Source: Sipunculus nudus (lineage: Eukaryota > Annelida > Sipuncula > Golfingiida > Sipunculidae). Taken from it: a stretch of DNA of 64,000 bases. The DNA is taken from NCBI GenBank assembly GCA_026874595.1, contig CM049310.1:2480001-2544000 (forward strand), written 5' to 3'. A program made the translations under genes and the position numbers. The notes below the pieces were generated by a model that was not told the DNA's origin, searched no databases, and saw only the letters and a program-made list of their open reading frames with translations. Below are positions 12,901 to 27,900 of the stretch, in pieces (position 1 is the first letter of the stretch; every line of letters starts with the position of its first letter).

Positions 12901-15900
12901 TAAGGAGGTGTGGAATAAAAATCAATTGTGCTAGCTGTGGGTTCTGTGCTTCAACCAGACATGACAAATATTGTTGATTTGTTGATTATCGTGTCCCTTT
13001 GATAATGACAATGAGGCAAGAAAACATGGGCATGCAAGGTAAAGTGGCCCACTTAAAAAAATAGTTTATCCGCAGGCCTGGACCTTTACTTGGTTTGTTT
13101 GAAAATGCAGGAAAGATATTGTCTAAATAGGATCTTTTGTGATATTCAGGGCAATATGCATGATATTAAATTTTGTTGAAGACCTTAGACAACAGACTTT
13201 ATTTCAAATGCATGCAATGTATATATGGTATGTGATATAATGTTTTACTTTTTGCAGTCCAAAGCAACCCATGCAACAGTAACCCATGCCTGAATGGAGG
13301 TACCTGTTCTCAAACCAGCTCAGGCTATGCATGCACCTGTCCATTTCCATTTTCCGGCACAAATTGTCAGACATGTGAGAACAAATTTTTGTTTCCTGAT
13401 GTTTTTGAAACATTTTTCTGTTCAGTGTGAAATTTCTTTGCATTGGATGATGTAAACATTTCTTTTAATATATATTATGTGACAAATTAAATATTGAAAA
13501 GATATAATTTTTCATTCAGTGAAACTGAATGTTATTGAAAATGAAGATACTAATATTAATTAAGTCATGGATTCAGGTTTATTTTCAAACAAATTTTAAC
13601 TTTTTTAACATAGAAATGAACATTTAAACAAAATGTGTAAAATATAGTTCCAGTAATTTGGATTATATATATATATATAAATACACACACATACATATAT
13701 TATTAAACCTGTAACAAGTGTTAACATAACCTAGTCATGTATTACTATTTAATAATGTCGCAGCTATATTTACATAAGATGCTGATATTTGAATGTTCCA
13801 GTCTCCACCAATGCCTGTAATAGCAACCCTTGTCTTAATGGAGGTACTTGTAATCAGGCTGGCTCTGGGTACACATGTACCTGTTCAAGTCCATTTACCG
13901 GCACCAACTGTCAGACAAGTAAGTAATCTAATCAATATAATTTGTATGACATGTCAATAATTTGCTTTATAGTGAAGTTAAATATTTTGAGTGGTAGAAA
14001 CATGTCTAGTAACATGTGATTGGATAAGTATAAAATAGGTCATGTAATTATCTCAAAATGTAAGGCCTACCATTTGCCTTATGACATTAGAATAAAACTA
14101 ATTAAAAGATTCACAATTAATTTATATTATATGATAATCAGTCCCCAGTCACCCCTGTAACAGCAACCCTCGTCTTAGTGGGGGTACCGGTGCTTGTAGC
14201 CAGGTAGGGTCTGGGTACACAAGTACCTGTCACACTGCAACCCAAACAGTAGTGTGAAAATCAATTAAATTAGTGTTTGCAAAATTCATAAGCTAATTCC
14301 AGTTGGGTGACAATATTTTCAGAAAAATAAAAAAAAATTTAAAAAAAATGGAACAAACTTCCAGTTTAGTATTTAAATAAGGAGGTAGAAAATAAAAATT
14401 AAATGTGTAAGCTGTGGACTCCATGCTTCAATCAGACATTATCTGGGACATGCTGAAACCTGGGCCCAACTTGAGAAACCTGGGCCCAATTACACACGTA
14501 ATAGAAACTATCCTGAAATTGAGTTAATCATGAAGTCTGGGTCTATTCCTTCCCAAAACAAATAAAAATTTTGGTGATAATTTGTATTTTTAGTGCTAAA
14601 TTATAACTTTTAATAAGGGTAAAATTACAAGCAACCTGTGTCTGAATGGGGGCACCTGTAACCAAGGCAGCTCAGGGTACACATATACCTGTCCCTCTCC
14701 ATTCTCTGGCACCAACTGCCAAACAGGTAAAGCTTTGCTGAGTATTTGATTATAATATAAAATTTACCTGTCTTTCTGTAACACTCAACAGTTCACTGAC
14801 AATTAGAGTTGCACGATTCATTAATCATAATTCCATTGGGGTAACAATCTTTTGCCAAAATTTAATAAAAAAAACAGTACTTAAATAAGGAGGTGTGGAA
14901 TAAAAATCAATTGTGCTAGCTGTGGGCTCTGTGCTTCAACCAGACTATGACAAATATTGTTGATTATCATGTCCCTTTGATAATGACAATGAGGCAAGAA
15001 AACATGGGCATGCAAGGTAAAGTGGCCCACTTAAAAAAATAGTTTATCCGCAGGCCTGGACCTTTACTTGGTTTGTTTGAAAATGCAGGAAAGATATTGT
15101 CTAAATAGGATCTTTTATGATATTCAGGGCAATATGCATGATATTAAATTTTGTTGAAAAAAAAATGGAGGGTGGGAACCATTTTTTCCCTATGCTAAAT
15201 CTGTATAGACCTTAGACAACAGATTTTATTTCAAATGCATGCAATGTATATATGGTATGTGATATAATGTTTTACTTTTTGCAGTCCAAAGCAACCCATG
15301 CAACAGTAACCCATGCCTGAATGGAGGCACCTGTTCTCAAACCAGCTCAGGCTATGCATGCACCTGTCCCTTTCCATTTTCTGGCACTAATTGTCAGACA
15401 TGTGAGAACAAATTTTTGTTTCCTGACGTTTTTGAAACATTTTTATGTTCAGTGTGAATTTTCTTTGCATTGGATGATGTAAACATTTTTTTTAATATAT
15501 ATTATGTGACAAATTAAATATTAAAAAGACATAATTTTTCATTCAGTGAAACTGAATGTGATTGAAAATGAAGATACTTATATTAATTAAGTCATGGATT
15601 CAGGTTTATTTTCAAACAAATTGTAACTTTTTTAACATAGAAGTGAACATTTAAACAAAATATTGTGTAAATTATAGTTCCAGTTGTTTGGATTTTATAT
15701 ATATATATACACACACACATACATATATTTATTAAACCTGTAACAAGTGTTAACATAGCCTAGTCATGTATTACTCTTGAATAAAGTCACATCTATATTT
15801 ACATAAGATGCTGATATTTGAATGTTCCAGTCTCCACCAATGCCTGTAATAGCAACCCTTGTCTTAATGGAGGTACTTGTAATCAGGCTGGCTCTGGGTA

Positions 15901-18900
15901 CACATGTACCTGTCCAAGTCCATTTTCCGGCACCAACTGTCAGACAAGTAAGTAATCTAATCAATATAATTTGTATGACATGTGAATAATTTGCTTTATA
16001 TTGAAGTTAAATATTTTGAGTGGTAGAAACATGTCTAGTTACGTGTGATTGAATAAGTATAAAATAGGTCATGCATTTATCTTAAAGTATGAGACCTACC
16101 ATTTGCCATATGACATCAGAATTAAACTCATTAAATGATTCACAATTTAATTTATGTTATAGGATAATCAGTCCCCTGTCACCCCTGTAACAGCAACTAT
16201 TGTCTAAGTCAGGGTACTGATACTTGTAGCCATTTTGGGTCTATGTACACATGTACACAGTCACACTGCAACCCAAACAAGAGTGAAAATAAATTTAATT
16301 AGTGTTTGCCAGATACATGAGCTTATAACAGTGGGGTGACAATTCTTTTGCCTAAATAAAAAAAAAATAAAAAAAAACAGACTCGCAATTTTAGTATTTA
16401 AATAAGGAGGTAGAGAATATAAATTAAATATGTAAGTAAGGGCTCTAGCTTCAATCAGACTAGACAATTATACCTTCTGATCATCAGTGATACAAATTAA
16501 GTCATTATCTTGTTACATGATAAATATAATCATATGAATTGTACAATTTATAGTGAAAATTAGGCAAGGAATCATGGGCAAGCAATGTATAGTGGCCCAC
16601 TTAAAAAAATTACAATTTTCCGGAGACTGGGGATCCTTTCATGGTTTGATAGAACATGAAGCACAGCTAGTGTATAAATTATTTATTATAGGATATTCTT
16701 GGCAATTTCTTGTACAAAGTATCTTAAGTTGCCAAGCCAATGCCACCTTTTTTCATGTTAATTCCATATAAAGCTTAGGTTAAAAACTTTAATTAAAATT
16801 CATGCAATGTATATATGCATATGTGATACTATTTTTAACTTGTTGCAGTCACAAGCAACCCTTGCAACAGTAACCCTTGCCTGAATGGAGGCACATGTAC
16901 TCAAACCACCAGTGGCTATGCTTGTACCTGCTTATTTCCATTTTCTGGCATCAATTGTCAGACTTGTGAGAACTATTTTATTTGCCGTCTCTTTTGAAAA
17001 ACAGAGGTCTCTCTGGTTGGTGTTGTTTTAGTCTGAAATTTCCTGATAAATATATTTTGAAATTTAAATTAAATGTTAAAAAGGACATACTTTGCAATAT
17101 TAAATCTTATTGAATGTTAAGAAAAAATCCATATTATCATTAAAAAAACTTTAGGATTTCACTTCAGTTATAATCTAGGTAAAGAATCAGATTTATTTTC
17201 AAATGAAATTGTAACAAATTTTTAGCTTGCCATGGAATATATATTCACTCATAGCTGGATGTAAGGTATATCATAACCCTAACCAGTAGTTTGTATAATA
17301 TTAATTTTTAATCTTTTCCTAGTCATGTATTACTATTGAATAATGTCGCAGCTATATTTACATAACATGCTGATATTTGAATGTTCCAGTCTCCAACAAT
17401 GCCTGTAATAGCAACCCTTGCCTTAACGGAGGCACTTGTACTCAGGAAGGCTCTGGGTACACATGTACCTGTCCATTCCCATTTACCGGCACTAACTGTC
17501 AGACCAGTGAGTATTTTATCTATAAACACAACCAAAAAAAAAATTATAATCAGTTACATTTAACTGTTTATAATCAGTTACGTTTACCTGTTTGTAATAT
17601 TTTGACACTTGTGTGATCACTTTGATGCTTAAATTGTTGATATTCAAGTAAAACTTACAAATGTGTAATAAAGGGTATGATTGATAAGACAGAACCATTG
17701 ATTTGTAATATCTCTCCAAGGAAATGTTTTATTTTTCTTCAACAAACACATCAGATTTCTCAGGGTAAAATGTAGAGACAGTTCTTTGATTGATATGTAT
17801 TTTTTCCAGTTTCTAGCAATGCCTGTACAAGCAACCCTTGTCTGAATGGGGGCACCTGTAACCAGGTCAGCTCTGGGTACACATGTACTTGTCCATTCCC
17901 GTTTTCTGGCACCAACTGTCAGACAAGTAAGTGTGTTGCATTTTAAAATTACCAATAATGATAAATGGCTTTTTGGTGTGGAAATTTATCTCATGAATTG
18001 GTAAGAGAAAATGAAAATACTGAAAGTGGCACAAATTTTGAAATTTTATTGACAGGTCAGAACCATGAACTGGCTAAACAGCTTGTTTCCTTAAATGTAG
18101 TAATGTTAATTCACATAATGTATGTGTACACTTATTAGATACAACTTAAGTATTGTTTTTACATGCATCATATTCATATATAATTATTACATATAATTAT
18201 TTATCATTTCTATTTCAGTCTCCAGCAGTGCCTGCAACAGTAACCCTTGTCTTAATGGCGGCACCTGTAATCAGGCTGGCTCAGGGTACACGTGTACTTG
18301 TCCTTTCCCTTTAGCTGGTACCAACTGTCAAACAGGTAACAAAATTTAAAAAATTTCATCTTTTCATTTATCAAAAATTATTCCTTTGTGCCTCTGTAAC
18401 ATGTTTAAATAAATATTTAGTGGAATCTCTATAAAATTTCAGGTTTGCTCTTATGTTTGAACAACTGGTTTTGAATAATGAATTGTTACAAGCCCTGTGT
18501 GTAGAATATCTTGAACTTAAAGGCGTAATAATACAATTGCTATTACAACAGCTATTGTTATATAATCTTTGTCCTTATTCAATAGACATTGCCAGCATCA
18601 AGCCCTGTGTTTACCCATTAAAGGGGCCCTATCACATATAAACCATGTTGAATTAACACAAAAAAATAGCTTCTACCCTTTAAAATAAATTTGTGCCTGA
18701 CAAAATATTGCCCTTTAAACATTTGCCCACTACTGTAAATGAGTGTTAAAAACAGTGGACCAGGCGTGATCACAGATGTCAACAAACACACAGCACATGC
18801 ATTGCCCAGGGCCATAACACATGCCAATCAGGAGATGCCCTGACTGACTTGGCCCCATAAATGTATTCATGTTCCCACTGGCTGAGATATTGCGTGTTGT

Positions 18901-21900
18901 GACTGACATTAAGACCTGGTCACGCAGGGTTGTTTTTGTAAACAGATACAGGTGGACTCTGTTTACCAACATGCAGAGCCATAACAAGGTGTTAAATAAG
19001 CCGTTTGCGGTACTGAGACTGTGTGCTGGGATGGTTTTGCTGGGGAAACTTTTGTATTGAACTGATAGTGTGAAAAAATAGGCTGATATTGCTCCTGATT
19101 ATGTCCCTGTAAGAAAAATATTAAAAAAAAATCCATGTTTGATAATAAGTTGACTTTGTGAATTAATGAAGTAGTGCCAATCTGAAAATCACTGTTTGTA
19201 ACCAAATATATCAACAACCGAAAATTTGTCAGGCATATTGAGCATGTGAATGCCATCTTTTTGTAAGCTGCAAGTTGTGACACATGTGATTCCCTACTTT
19301 CTGTGATTTGAAGTTTTTGTTTATAATTATGTGCTCAATAATTTAATGTATTCCCAGAAAAAGTTGGGGGATACTGTGGTTTCATGACGGTCCTGCCGCC
19401 GCCGCATATAAATCTTGTTGGCGCTATAACTCAAAAAATATTTCACGGATCTTTACCAAACTTATTATATGTATAGATATGGCTGAGAGGACGAAGGCTA
19501 TTTAAATGAGTTCATGACCTTTACTAGGAGAGTGTCCTTGACCTTGAATAGGTCCAATTTTGGGGAAAATCACACAAATTCTTAAATATCTCAAGAAATC
19601 TTGCATGGATTGATCCCAAAATCAAGTTGATCAAAGATCATGGATAGGGTTGTCATGTTCCAGAAACTGGTGGCGCCACCTATTATTCTTTACTTGTTTT
19701 TGTGCCTTTTAATACCCTTGAAATTGCCACTTGACAGTACTGTGAGCATTATAAGTCAAAAACTTATAGACAGATTTCTTTTATATTATGCATATACATA
19801 GATATGGGTTATTGGATGATGTTTTTTTAAAATTGGGGTCATGACCTTTCCTATGAGAGTGGCCTTGACCTTGAATATTCCCATATTTGGTGAAATTCAC
19901 ACAAAATCTTTAATGTCTCAGTAAGGGATATATGGAATTATCCAAAAATCAAATTGACTGAAGATCATGGATATCTTTAAATTTTTACATTTAGTTTGTG
20001 ATTGCATAAGTAATGTAATGACTGTCACCAAATATCTTAAGAATGACTTTGATTTTTGATTGTGTGACTCGTAAGCAGGTGTAGATGGCACCGCCTATGT
20101 TGATATACTGCTGAAATGATCCATGTTTTTATATTACTGTTTTACATGATGAACACCCACTGTCATACATAATATGTCATGTGACATGAGTGAACATTTG
20201 ACCCCTTGGTCCTTTGTGCATGTTCTAGTATTTACTGACTTTAGGTTTATCATTGTCATGGATTATGTGTATCTTTCTCAGTGAACTTCAACAACCCATG
20301 CACGAGTAACCCATGTCGTAATGGGGCTACCTGTACCCAGACCTCAACAGGATTTGTGTGCAATTGTGCAAGTGGCTTTTTTGGAACACTCTGTGATCAA
20401 GGTAAAACTTATTTGAATAATTAATGTATATGTCCAAAGATGCAAAATCTCATTTTGTTGAACATTTGGCACATCTGAGGTGGGAAACAACAGGTTCTAT
20501 CTGGTAATAATATTAATGGTTTTGAAAAAAGAAAAAAATATGATTGGTTATTCAGCTTAAGTGCCTTCAACACAACAGGGTTTAATGTATGTTGATTATT
20601 ATATTTTTCTGGCTAATGTTATACTTTTCCATGTGTTTAATTGTATGTACATCTTTCTAATTTCTCAGGATGATGATTTTAGACTCTTATGTTTGAAAAC
20701 TTGATCAGATACAGATAACTTTGATGTGTGCATTTCTGAGTTTGAAATTGTGGCACCTACACCCGTCAGTGACTCAGAAAAATTTATCTAGAGGGGAAAA
20801 TAAGAAAAAAATGTTGGAAACAAATGAAAAACTTCAGACCTATGAGACATTTCTGCTCATAATTTTTTAGAATATTAGAAAACATGGTAAAGTTTGCTAT
20901 TTTAACATGGAATTTTGATTGAGTGCATTGTGATATTTGCATTTGATATTACATTTTTCCTTCATTTTTCAGCAACATCCAACCCATGCAGCAGTAACCC
21001 CTGTAGGAACGGTGCCACCTGTACTACAACTTTTACTGGTTTTATTTGTGCGTGTCCTAGTGGATTCTCAGGGACACTCTGTGACCAAGGTAACGGTGTT
21101 CTTTTGTAATTTACATGCCTTACTTTATGATATTCCTTTTGATAATTAAACTCAGATCATTGATGGGTCACAAGTAAAGATATATTTTTTGGTTGTTAAA
21201 ATTTACTAGATTGTATATTGTTTTGGGTTGATCAAGTTTCATTGTTTGTAACATTCCTTTATTTTATTTTTCATAATAAACCACTTGCACAATATTAGTT
21301 CTACTTGAATAGCTGACTTCCTCTCACAAGCTTTGCTATTTCCACCTTTGCCATTTTCACCTTTGCCAGTTTTACCCTTGCAGGTTATACCCCTGAAATT
21401 ATTACCTCTTCCAGTTTTACCCTTGCAAGTTTTCCCTCTGTCAGTTTCATCCCTTAGAGTTATACATCTGGCATTTTCATCTCTGTCATTTCAACCTCTG
21501 CCATTTTCATCTTTGCCATTTTCACCTCCTCCAGTTTTACCCTTGCAAGTTTAACCTCTGCCAGTTTTAGCCTTGCAAGTTTTACCCCTGCCATTTTCAC
21601 CTCTGTCAATTTTACCTCAGTTTCAAGCTTGTGTTTTATTTCTAGTTGCTGATGCATGCAGCAGCAGTCCTTGTCAGAATGGAGGAACATGTCAGACTTT
21701 CTCCGGGGGCTACTTCTGTTTCTGTCCAGGTGGCTACGCTGGTCTGAACTGTGAATTTGGTGAGTTATAGACACATTAAGAATAGAAACTGGAAAAATGA
21801 ATGATATAGAAACCAGTATAATAACAGACACAACAAGAATGAGTTATGCAGACACAAGGATAAGAACAAATACTACAAGAATGAGTTATACAGACACCAC

Positions 21901-24900
21901 TATAAGAACAAATGCTACCAGAAGGGTTATACAGACACCATTAAAAGAAACAATACTACAAGCATGAGTTATACAGACACCACTATAAGAACAAATGCTA
22001 CCAGAAGGACTATACAGACACCACTATAAGAACAAATGCTACCAGAAGGGTTATACAGACACCACTATAAGAACAAATGATACCAGAAGGGTTATACAGA
22101 CACCACTATAAGAACAAATGCTACCAGACGGGTTATACAGACACCACTATAAGAACAAATGCTACCAGAAGGGTTGTACAGACACCACTATAAGAACAAA
22201 TGCTACCAGAAGGGTTATACAGACACCACGATAAGAATAACTTTTACAAGAAGGGTTATACAGACACCACTATTAGAACAACTTCTACAAGAAGGGTTAT
22301 ACAGACACCACTATAAGAACAACTTCTACAAGAAGGGTATACAGACACCACTATAAGAACAAATGCTACCAGAAGGGTTATACAGGCACCACTATAAGAA
22401 CAACTTCTACAAGAAGGGTTATACAGACACCACTATAAGAACAACTTCTACAAGAAGGGTTATACAGACACCACTATTAGAACAAATGCTACCAAAAGGG
22501 TTATACAGACACCACTATAAGAACAAATATTACCAGAAGGGTTATACAGACACCACTATAAGAACAAATGCTACCAGACGGGTTATACAGACACCATTAA
22601 AAGAAACAATACTACAAGCATGAGTTATACAGACACCACTATAAGAACAAATGCGACCAGAAGGGTTATACAGACACCATTAAAAGAAACAATACTACAA
22701 GCATGAGTTATACACACACCACTATAAGAACAAATGCTACCAGAAGGGTTATACAGACACCACTATAAGAACAAATACTACCAGAAGGGTTATACAGACA
22801 CCACTATAAGAACAAATACTACCAGAAGGGTTATACAGACACCATTAAAAGAAACAATGCTACAAGCATGAGTTATACAGACACCACTATAAGAACAAAT
22901 GCTACCAGAAGGGTTATACAGACACCACTATAAGAACAAATGCTACCAGAAGGGTTATACAGACACCACTATTAGAACAACTTCTACAAGAAGGGTTATA
23001 CAGACACCTCTTTAAGAACAAATACTACAAGCATGAGTTATACAGACACCACTATAAGAACAAATGCTACCAGAAGGGTTATACAGACACCACTATAAGA
23101 ACAAATGCTACCAGAAGGGTTATACAGACACCACTATTAGAACAACTTCTACAAGAAGGGTTATACAGACACCAGTAAAAGAAACAATACTACAAGCATG
23201 AGTTATACAGACACCACTATAAGAACAAATGCCACCAGAAGGGTTATACAGACACCACTATTAGAACAACTTCTACTTATACAGACACCATTAAAAGAAA
23301 CAATACTACAAGCATGAGTTATACAGACACCACTATAAGAACAAATGCTACCAGAAGGGTTATACAGACACCACTATAAGAACAAATGCTACCAGAAGGG
23401 TTATACAGACACCACTATAAGAACAAATGCTACCAGAAGGGTTATACAGACATCACTATTAGAACAACTTCTACAAGAAGGGTTATACAGACACCACTAT
23501 TAGAACAACTTCTACAAGAAGGGTTATACAGACACCTCTTTAAGAACAAATACTACAAGCATGAGTTATACAGACACCACTATAAGAACAACTTCTACAA
23601 GAAGGGTTTTACAGACACCACTATAAGAACAAATGCTACCAGAAGGGTTATACAGACACCACTATAAGAACAACTTCTGCCAGAAGGGTTATACAGACAC
23701 CACTATAAGAACAACTTCTACAAGAAGGGTTATACAGACACCACTATAAGAACAACTTCTACAAGAAGGGTTATACAGACACCACTATTAGAACAAATGC
23801 TACCAGAAGGGTTATACAGACACCACTATAAGAACAAATACTACCAGAAGGGTTATACAGACACCACAATAAGAACAAATGCTACCAGAAGGGTTATACA
23901 GACACCATTAAAAGAAACAATACTACAAGCATGAGTTATACAGACACCACTATAAGAACAAATGCTACCAGAAGGGTTATACAGACACCACTATTAGAAC
24001 AACTTCTACAAGAAGGGTTATACAGACATCTCTTTAAGAACAAATACTACAAGCATGAGTTATACAGACACCACTATAAGAACAAATGCTACCAGAAGGG
24101 TTATACAGACAGCACTATAAGAACAAATGCTACCAGAAGGGTTATACAGACACCACTATAAGAACAACTTCTACCAGAAGGGTTATACAGACACCACTAT
24201 AAGAACAACTTCTACAAGAAGGGTTATACAGACACCACTATAAGAACAACTTCTACAAGAAGGGTTATACAGACACCACTATTAGAACAAATGCTACCAG
24301 AAGGGTTATACAGACACCACTATAAGAACAAATACTACCAGAAGGGTTATACAGACACCACTATAAGAACAAATGCTACCAGAAGGGTTATACAGACACC
24401 ATTAAAAGAAACAATACTACAAGCATGAGTTATACAGACACCACTATAAGAACAAATGCTACCAGAAGGGTTATACAGACACCACTATAAGAACAAATGC
24501 TACCAGAAGGGTTATACAGACATCACTATTAGAACAACTTCTACAAGAAGGGTTATACAGACACCACTATTAGAACAACTTCTACAAGAAGGGTTATACA
24601 GACACCTCTTTAAGAACAAATACTACAAGCATGAGTTATACAGACACCACTATAAGAACAAATGCTACCAGAAGGGTTATACAGACACCACTATAAGAAC
24701 AAATGCTACCAGAAGGGTTATACAGACATCACTATTAGAACAACTTCTACAAGAAGGGTTATACAGACACCACTATTAGAACAACTTCTACAAGAAGGGT
24801 TATACAGACACCTCTTTAAGAACGAATACTACAAGCATGAGTTATACAGACACCACTATAAGAACAAATGGTACCAGAAGGGTTATACAGACACCACTAT

Positions 24901-27900
24901 AAGAACAAATACTACCAGAAGGGTTATACAGACACCACAATAAGAACAAATGCTACCAGAAGGGTTATACAGACACCATTAAAAGAAACAATACTACAAG
25001 CATGAGTTATACAGACACCACTATAAGAACAAATGCTACCAGAAGGGTTATACAGACACCATTAAAAGAAACAATACTACAAGCATGAGTTATACAGACA
25101 CCACTATAAGAACAAATGCTACCAGAAGGGTTATACAGACACCACTATAAGAACAAATGCTACCAGAAGGGTTATACAGACACCACTATTAGAACAACTT
25201 CTACAAGAAGGGTTATACAGACACCTCTTTAAGAACAAATACTACAAGCATGAGTTATACAGACACCACTATAAGAACAAATGCTACCAGAAGGGTTATA
25301 CAGACACCACTATAAGAACAAATGCTACCAGAAGGGTTATACAGACACCACTATTAGAACAACTTCTACAAGAAGGGTTATACAGACACCATTAAAAGAA
25401 ACAATACTACAAGCATGAGTTATACAGACACCACTGTAAGAACAAATGCTACCAGAAGGGTTATACAGACACCACTATAAGAACAAATGCTACCAGAAGG
25501 GTTATACAGACACCACTATAAGAACAAATGCTACCAGAAGGGTTATACAGACATCACTATTAGAACAACTTCTACAAGAAGGGTTATACAGACACCACTA
25601 TTAGAACAACTTCTACAAGAAGGGTTATACAGACACCTCTTTAAGAACGAATACTACAAGCATGAGTTATACAGACACCACTATAAGAACAAATGGTACC
25701 AGAAGGGTTATACAGACACCACTATAAGAACAAATGCTACCAGAAGGGTTATACAGACACCACTATAAGAACAAATGCTACCAGAAGGGTTATACAGACA
25801 CCACTATAAGAACAAATGCTACCAGAAGGGTTATACAGACACCACTATAAGAACAAATGCTACCAGAAGGGTTATACAGACACCACTATTAGAACAACTT
25901 CTACAAGAAGGGTTATACAGACACCACTATTAGAACAACTTCTACAAGAAGGGTTATACAGACACCATTAAAAGAAACAATACTACAAGCATGAGTTATA
26001 CAGATACCACTATAAGAACAAATGCTACCAGAAGGGTTATACAGACACCACTATAAGAACAAATGCTACCAGAAGGGTTATACAGACACCACTATTAGAA
26101 CAACTTCTACAAGAAGGGTTATACAGACACCACTATTGGAACAACTTCTACAAGAAGGGTTATACAGACACCTCTTTAAGAACAAATACTACAAGCATGA
26201 GTTATACAGACACCACTATAAGAACAAATGGTACCAGAAGGGTTATACAGACACCACTATAAGAACAAATGCTACCAGAAGGGTTATACAGACACCACTA
26301 TAAGAACAAATGCTACCAGAAGGGTTATACAGACACCACTTTAAGATCAAATGCTACCAGAAGGGTTAGACAGACACCACTATTAGAACAACTTCTACAA
26401 GAAGGGTTATACAGACACCTCTTTAAGAACAAATACTACAAGCATGAGTTATACAGACACCACTATTAGAACAACTTCTACAAGAAGGGTTATACAGACA
26501 CCACTATTAGAACAACTATTACAAGAAGGGTTATACAGACACCTCTTTAAGAACAAATACTACAAGCATGAGTTATACAGACACCACTATAAGAACAAAT
26601 ACTACAAGAATGAGTTATACAGACACCACTATAAGAACAAATACTACAAGAATGAGTTATAAAGACAGCACTATAAGAACAAATGCTACCAGAAGGGTTA
26701 TACAGACACCACTATAAAAACAAATGCTGCAAGAAGGGTTATACAGACACCTCTTTAAGAACAAATACTAATGATTGAGTGATACAGACACCACTTTAAG
26801 AACAATTCCAATAAGAATGAATTATACACCATAGTGAGAACTGCACCAGTCTGAATATTTATGTGATAGAGGTTATATATGTAGAAAACATTTAAAATGT
26901 CTGAGTTTTAATTCTAACACATCACTGCCTATGTTCTGTTGGTTATGAACAAATTTCCATTCTTGGCTTGAAATTATCATAAGTATCATATAATAATATT
27001 ATTTTTCCAATTTTCCAGCTTGCATCCTTGTACCTCCTTACTTCCTTTGATTTCTAGTGCAATATTACAATCTTTTAGATTACACAGAATTTTGCATGTT
27101 GTTGAATAAATGTGCTTCCTTCAGTGATATTTGAATATTATACCAACAGAGGTATTATACAGACAGAGGCTCAAGCATAGGAGGTAAATTTTAAGAATTT
27201 GCTTTAATTTAATAAATATCATTTTCTTTAAACCCATGAAGTAGCACTTTTGAGATTTCACAGATTTTCAAAATGTTGAATGTTTGTGCTTCCTGCAAAG
27301 ATATTTTTATATTATATTGGTACAGGTGTTATACTTACAGGAAAAACCAGTGGAAGTAAATTTCAGTAATTTGTATTAATTTGATACATTTTCAGCACCT
27401 TTCAACCCATGCAATAGCAACCCTTGTTTGAACGGTGGGACCTGTGTGGTCAGTGGTGTTCAATACACATGTACTTGTCCAGCTGGATTCACAGGGACCA
27501 ACTGTGATCTGAGTGAGTTACAGATCTACTGTTCCTCAAAAGGGAAACAAAGAGAAAAATAAATGTGAATTTATTATACTGGTACTTCATTTATTCAGGT
27601 TTGAATTGTGAAACATACTTTGATCATCAAAGTCAAACAATGTAAAATATCAAGTTTGAAACAGGATAAGTGGGTATTTAAAATTTAAACATCTCTCTTT
27701 TTAAGGTATAATTTAAAGTTTCTTAACAGCTAGTGAATAATGAGATAAATGCTTAAAAAGATGTAAGATGAATAAACAGGATTTCTTTGACATTGCAAAT
27801 GTAATATTTTATATGAAACCAGTATTATTTATTATTTCTTGAAATACAAACTTCACTTGATGTAGATATCAGTTTCCAATATTAACATAAATTCTTTGAT

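Larger units (their letters stand above)
12619..17600 (+). repeat. Segmental tandem duplication carrying exons 8-14
   Basis: A block of exon 8-like, exon 9-like and exon 10-like units plus introns recurs: 12,619-14,257, then 14,626-16,285 (offset about 2,027 bp, high identity), then a diverged third at about 16,290-17,506. Intron phrases such as AATAAGGAGGTGTGGAATAAAA (12,901; 14,887) and the TATATATACACACACATACATA tracts (13,663; 15,695) repeat with the exons. In copies 2 and 3 the exon 8 equivalents are dead, while the exon 9 and 10 equivalents are intact. Confidence 0.85.

Noticed and set aside
21460-21831. Minus-strand 123-codon frame with KLAEV-type repeats
   Set aside because: Antisense to exon 19 and a 15-bp tandem repeat; periodicity comes from a unit divisible by three.
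22159-26662. Many open frames of 60-107 codons with periodic peptides ([21 protein letters not shown])
   Set aside because: They are readings of a 41-bp minisatellite that shifts frame every unit; starts and stops are arbitrary and the array lies inside an intron.
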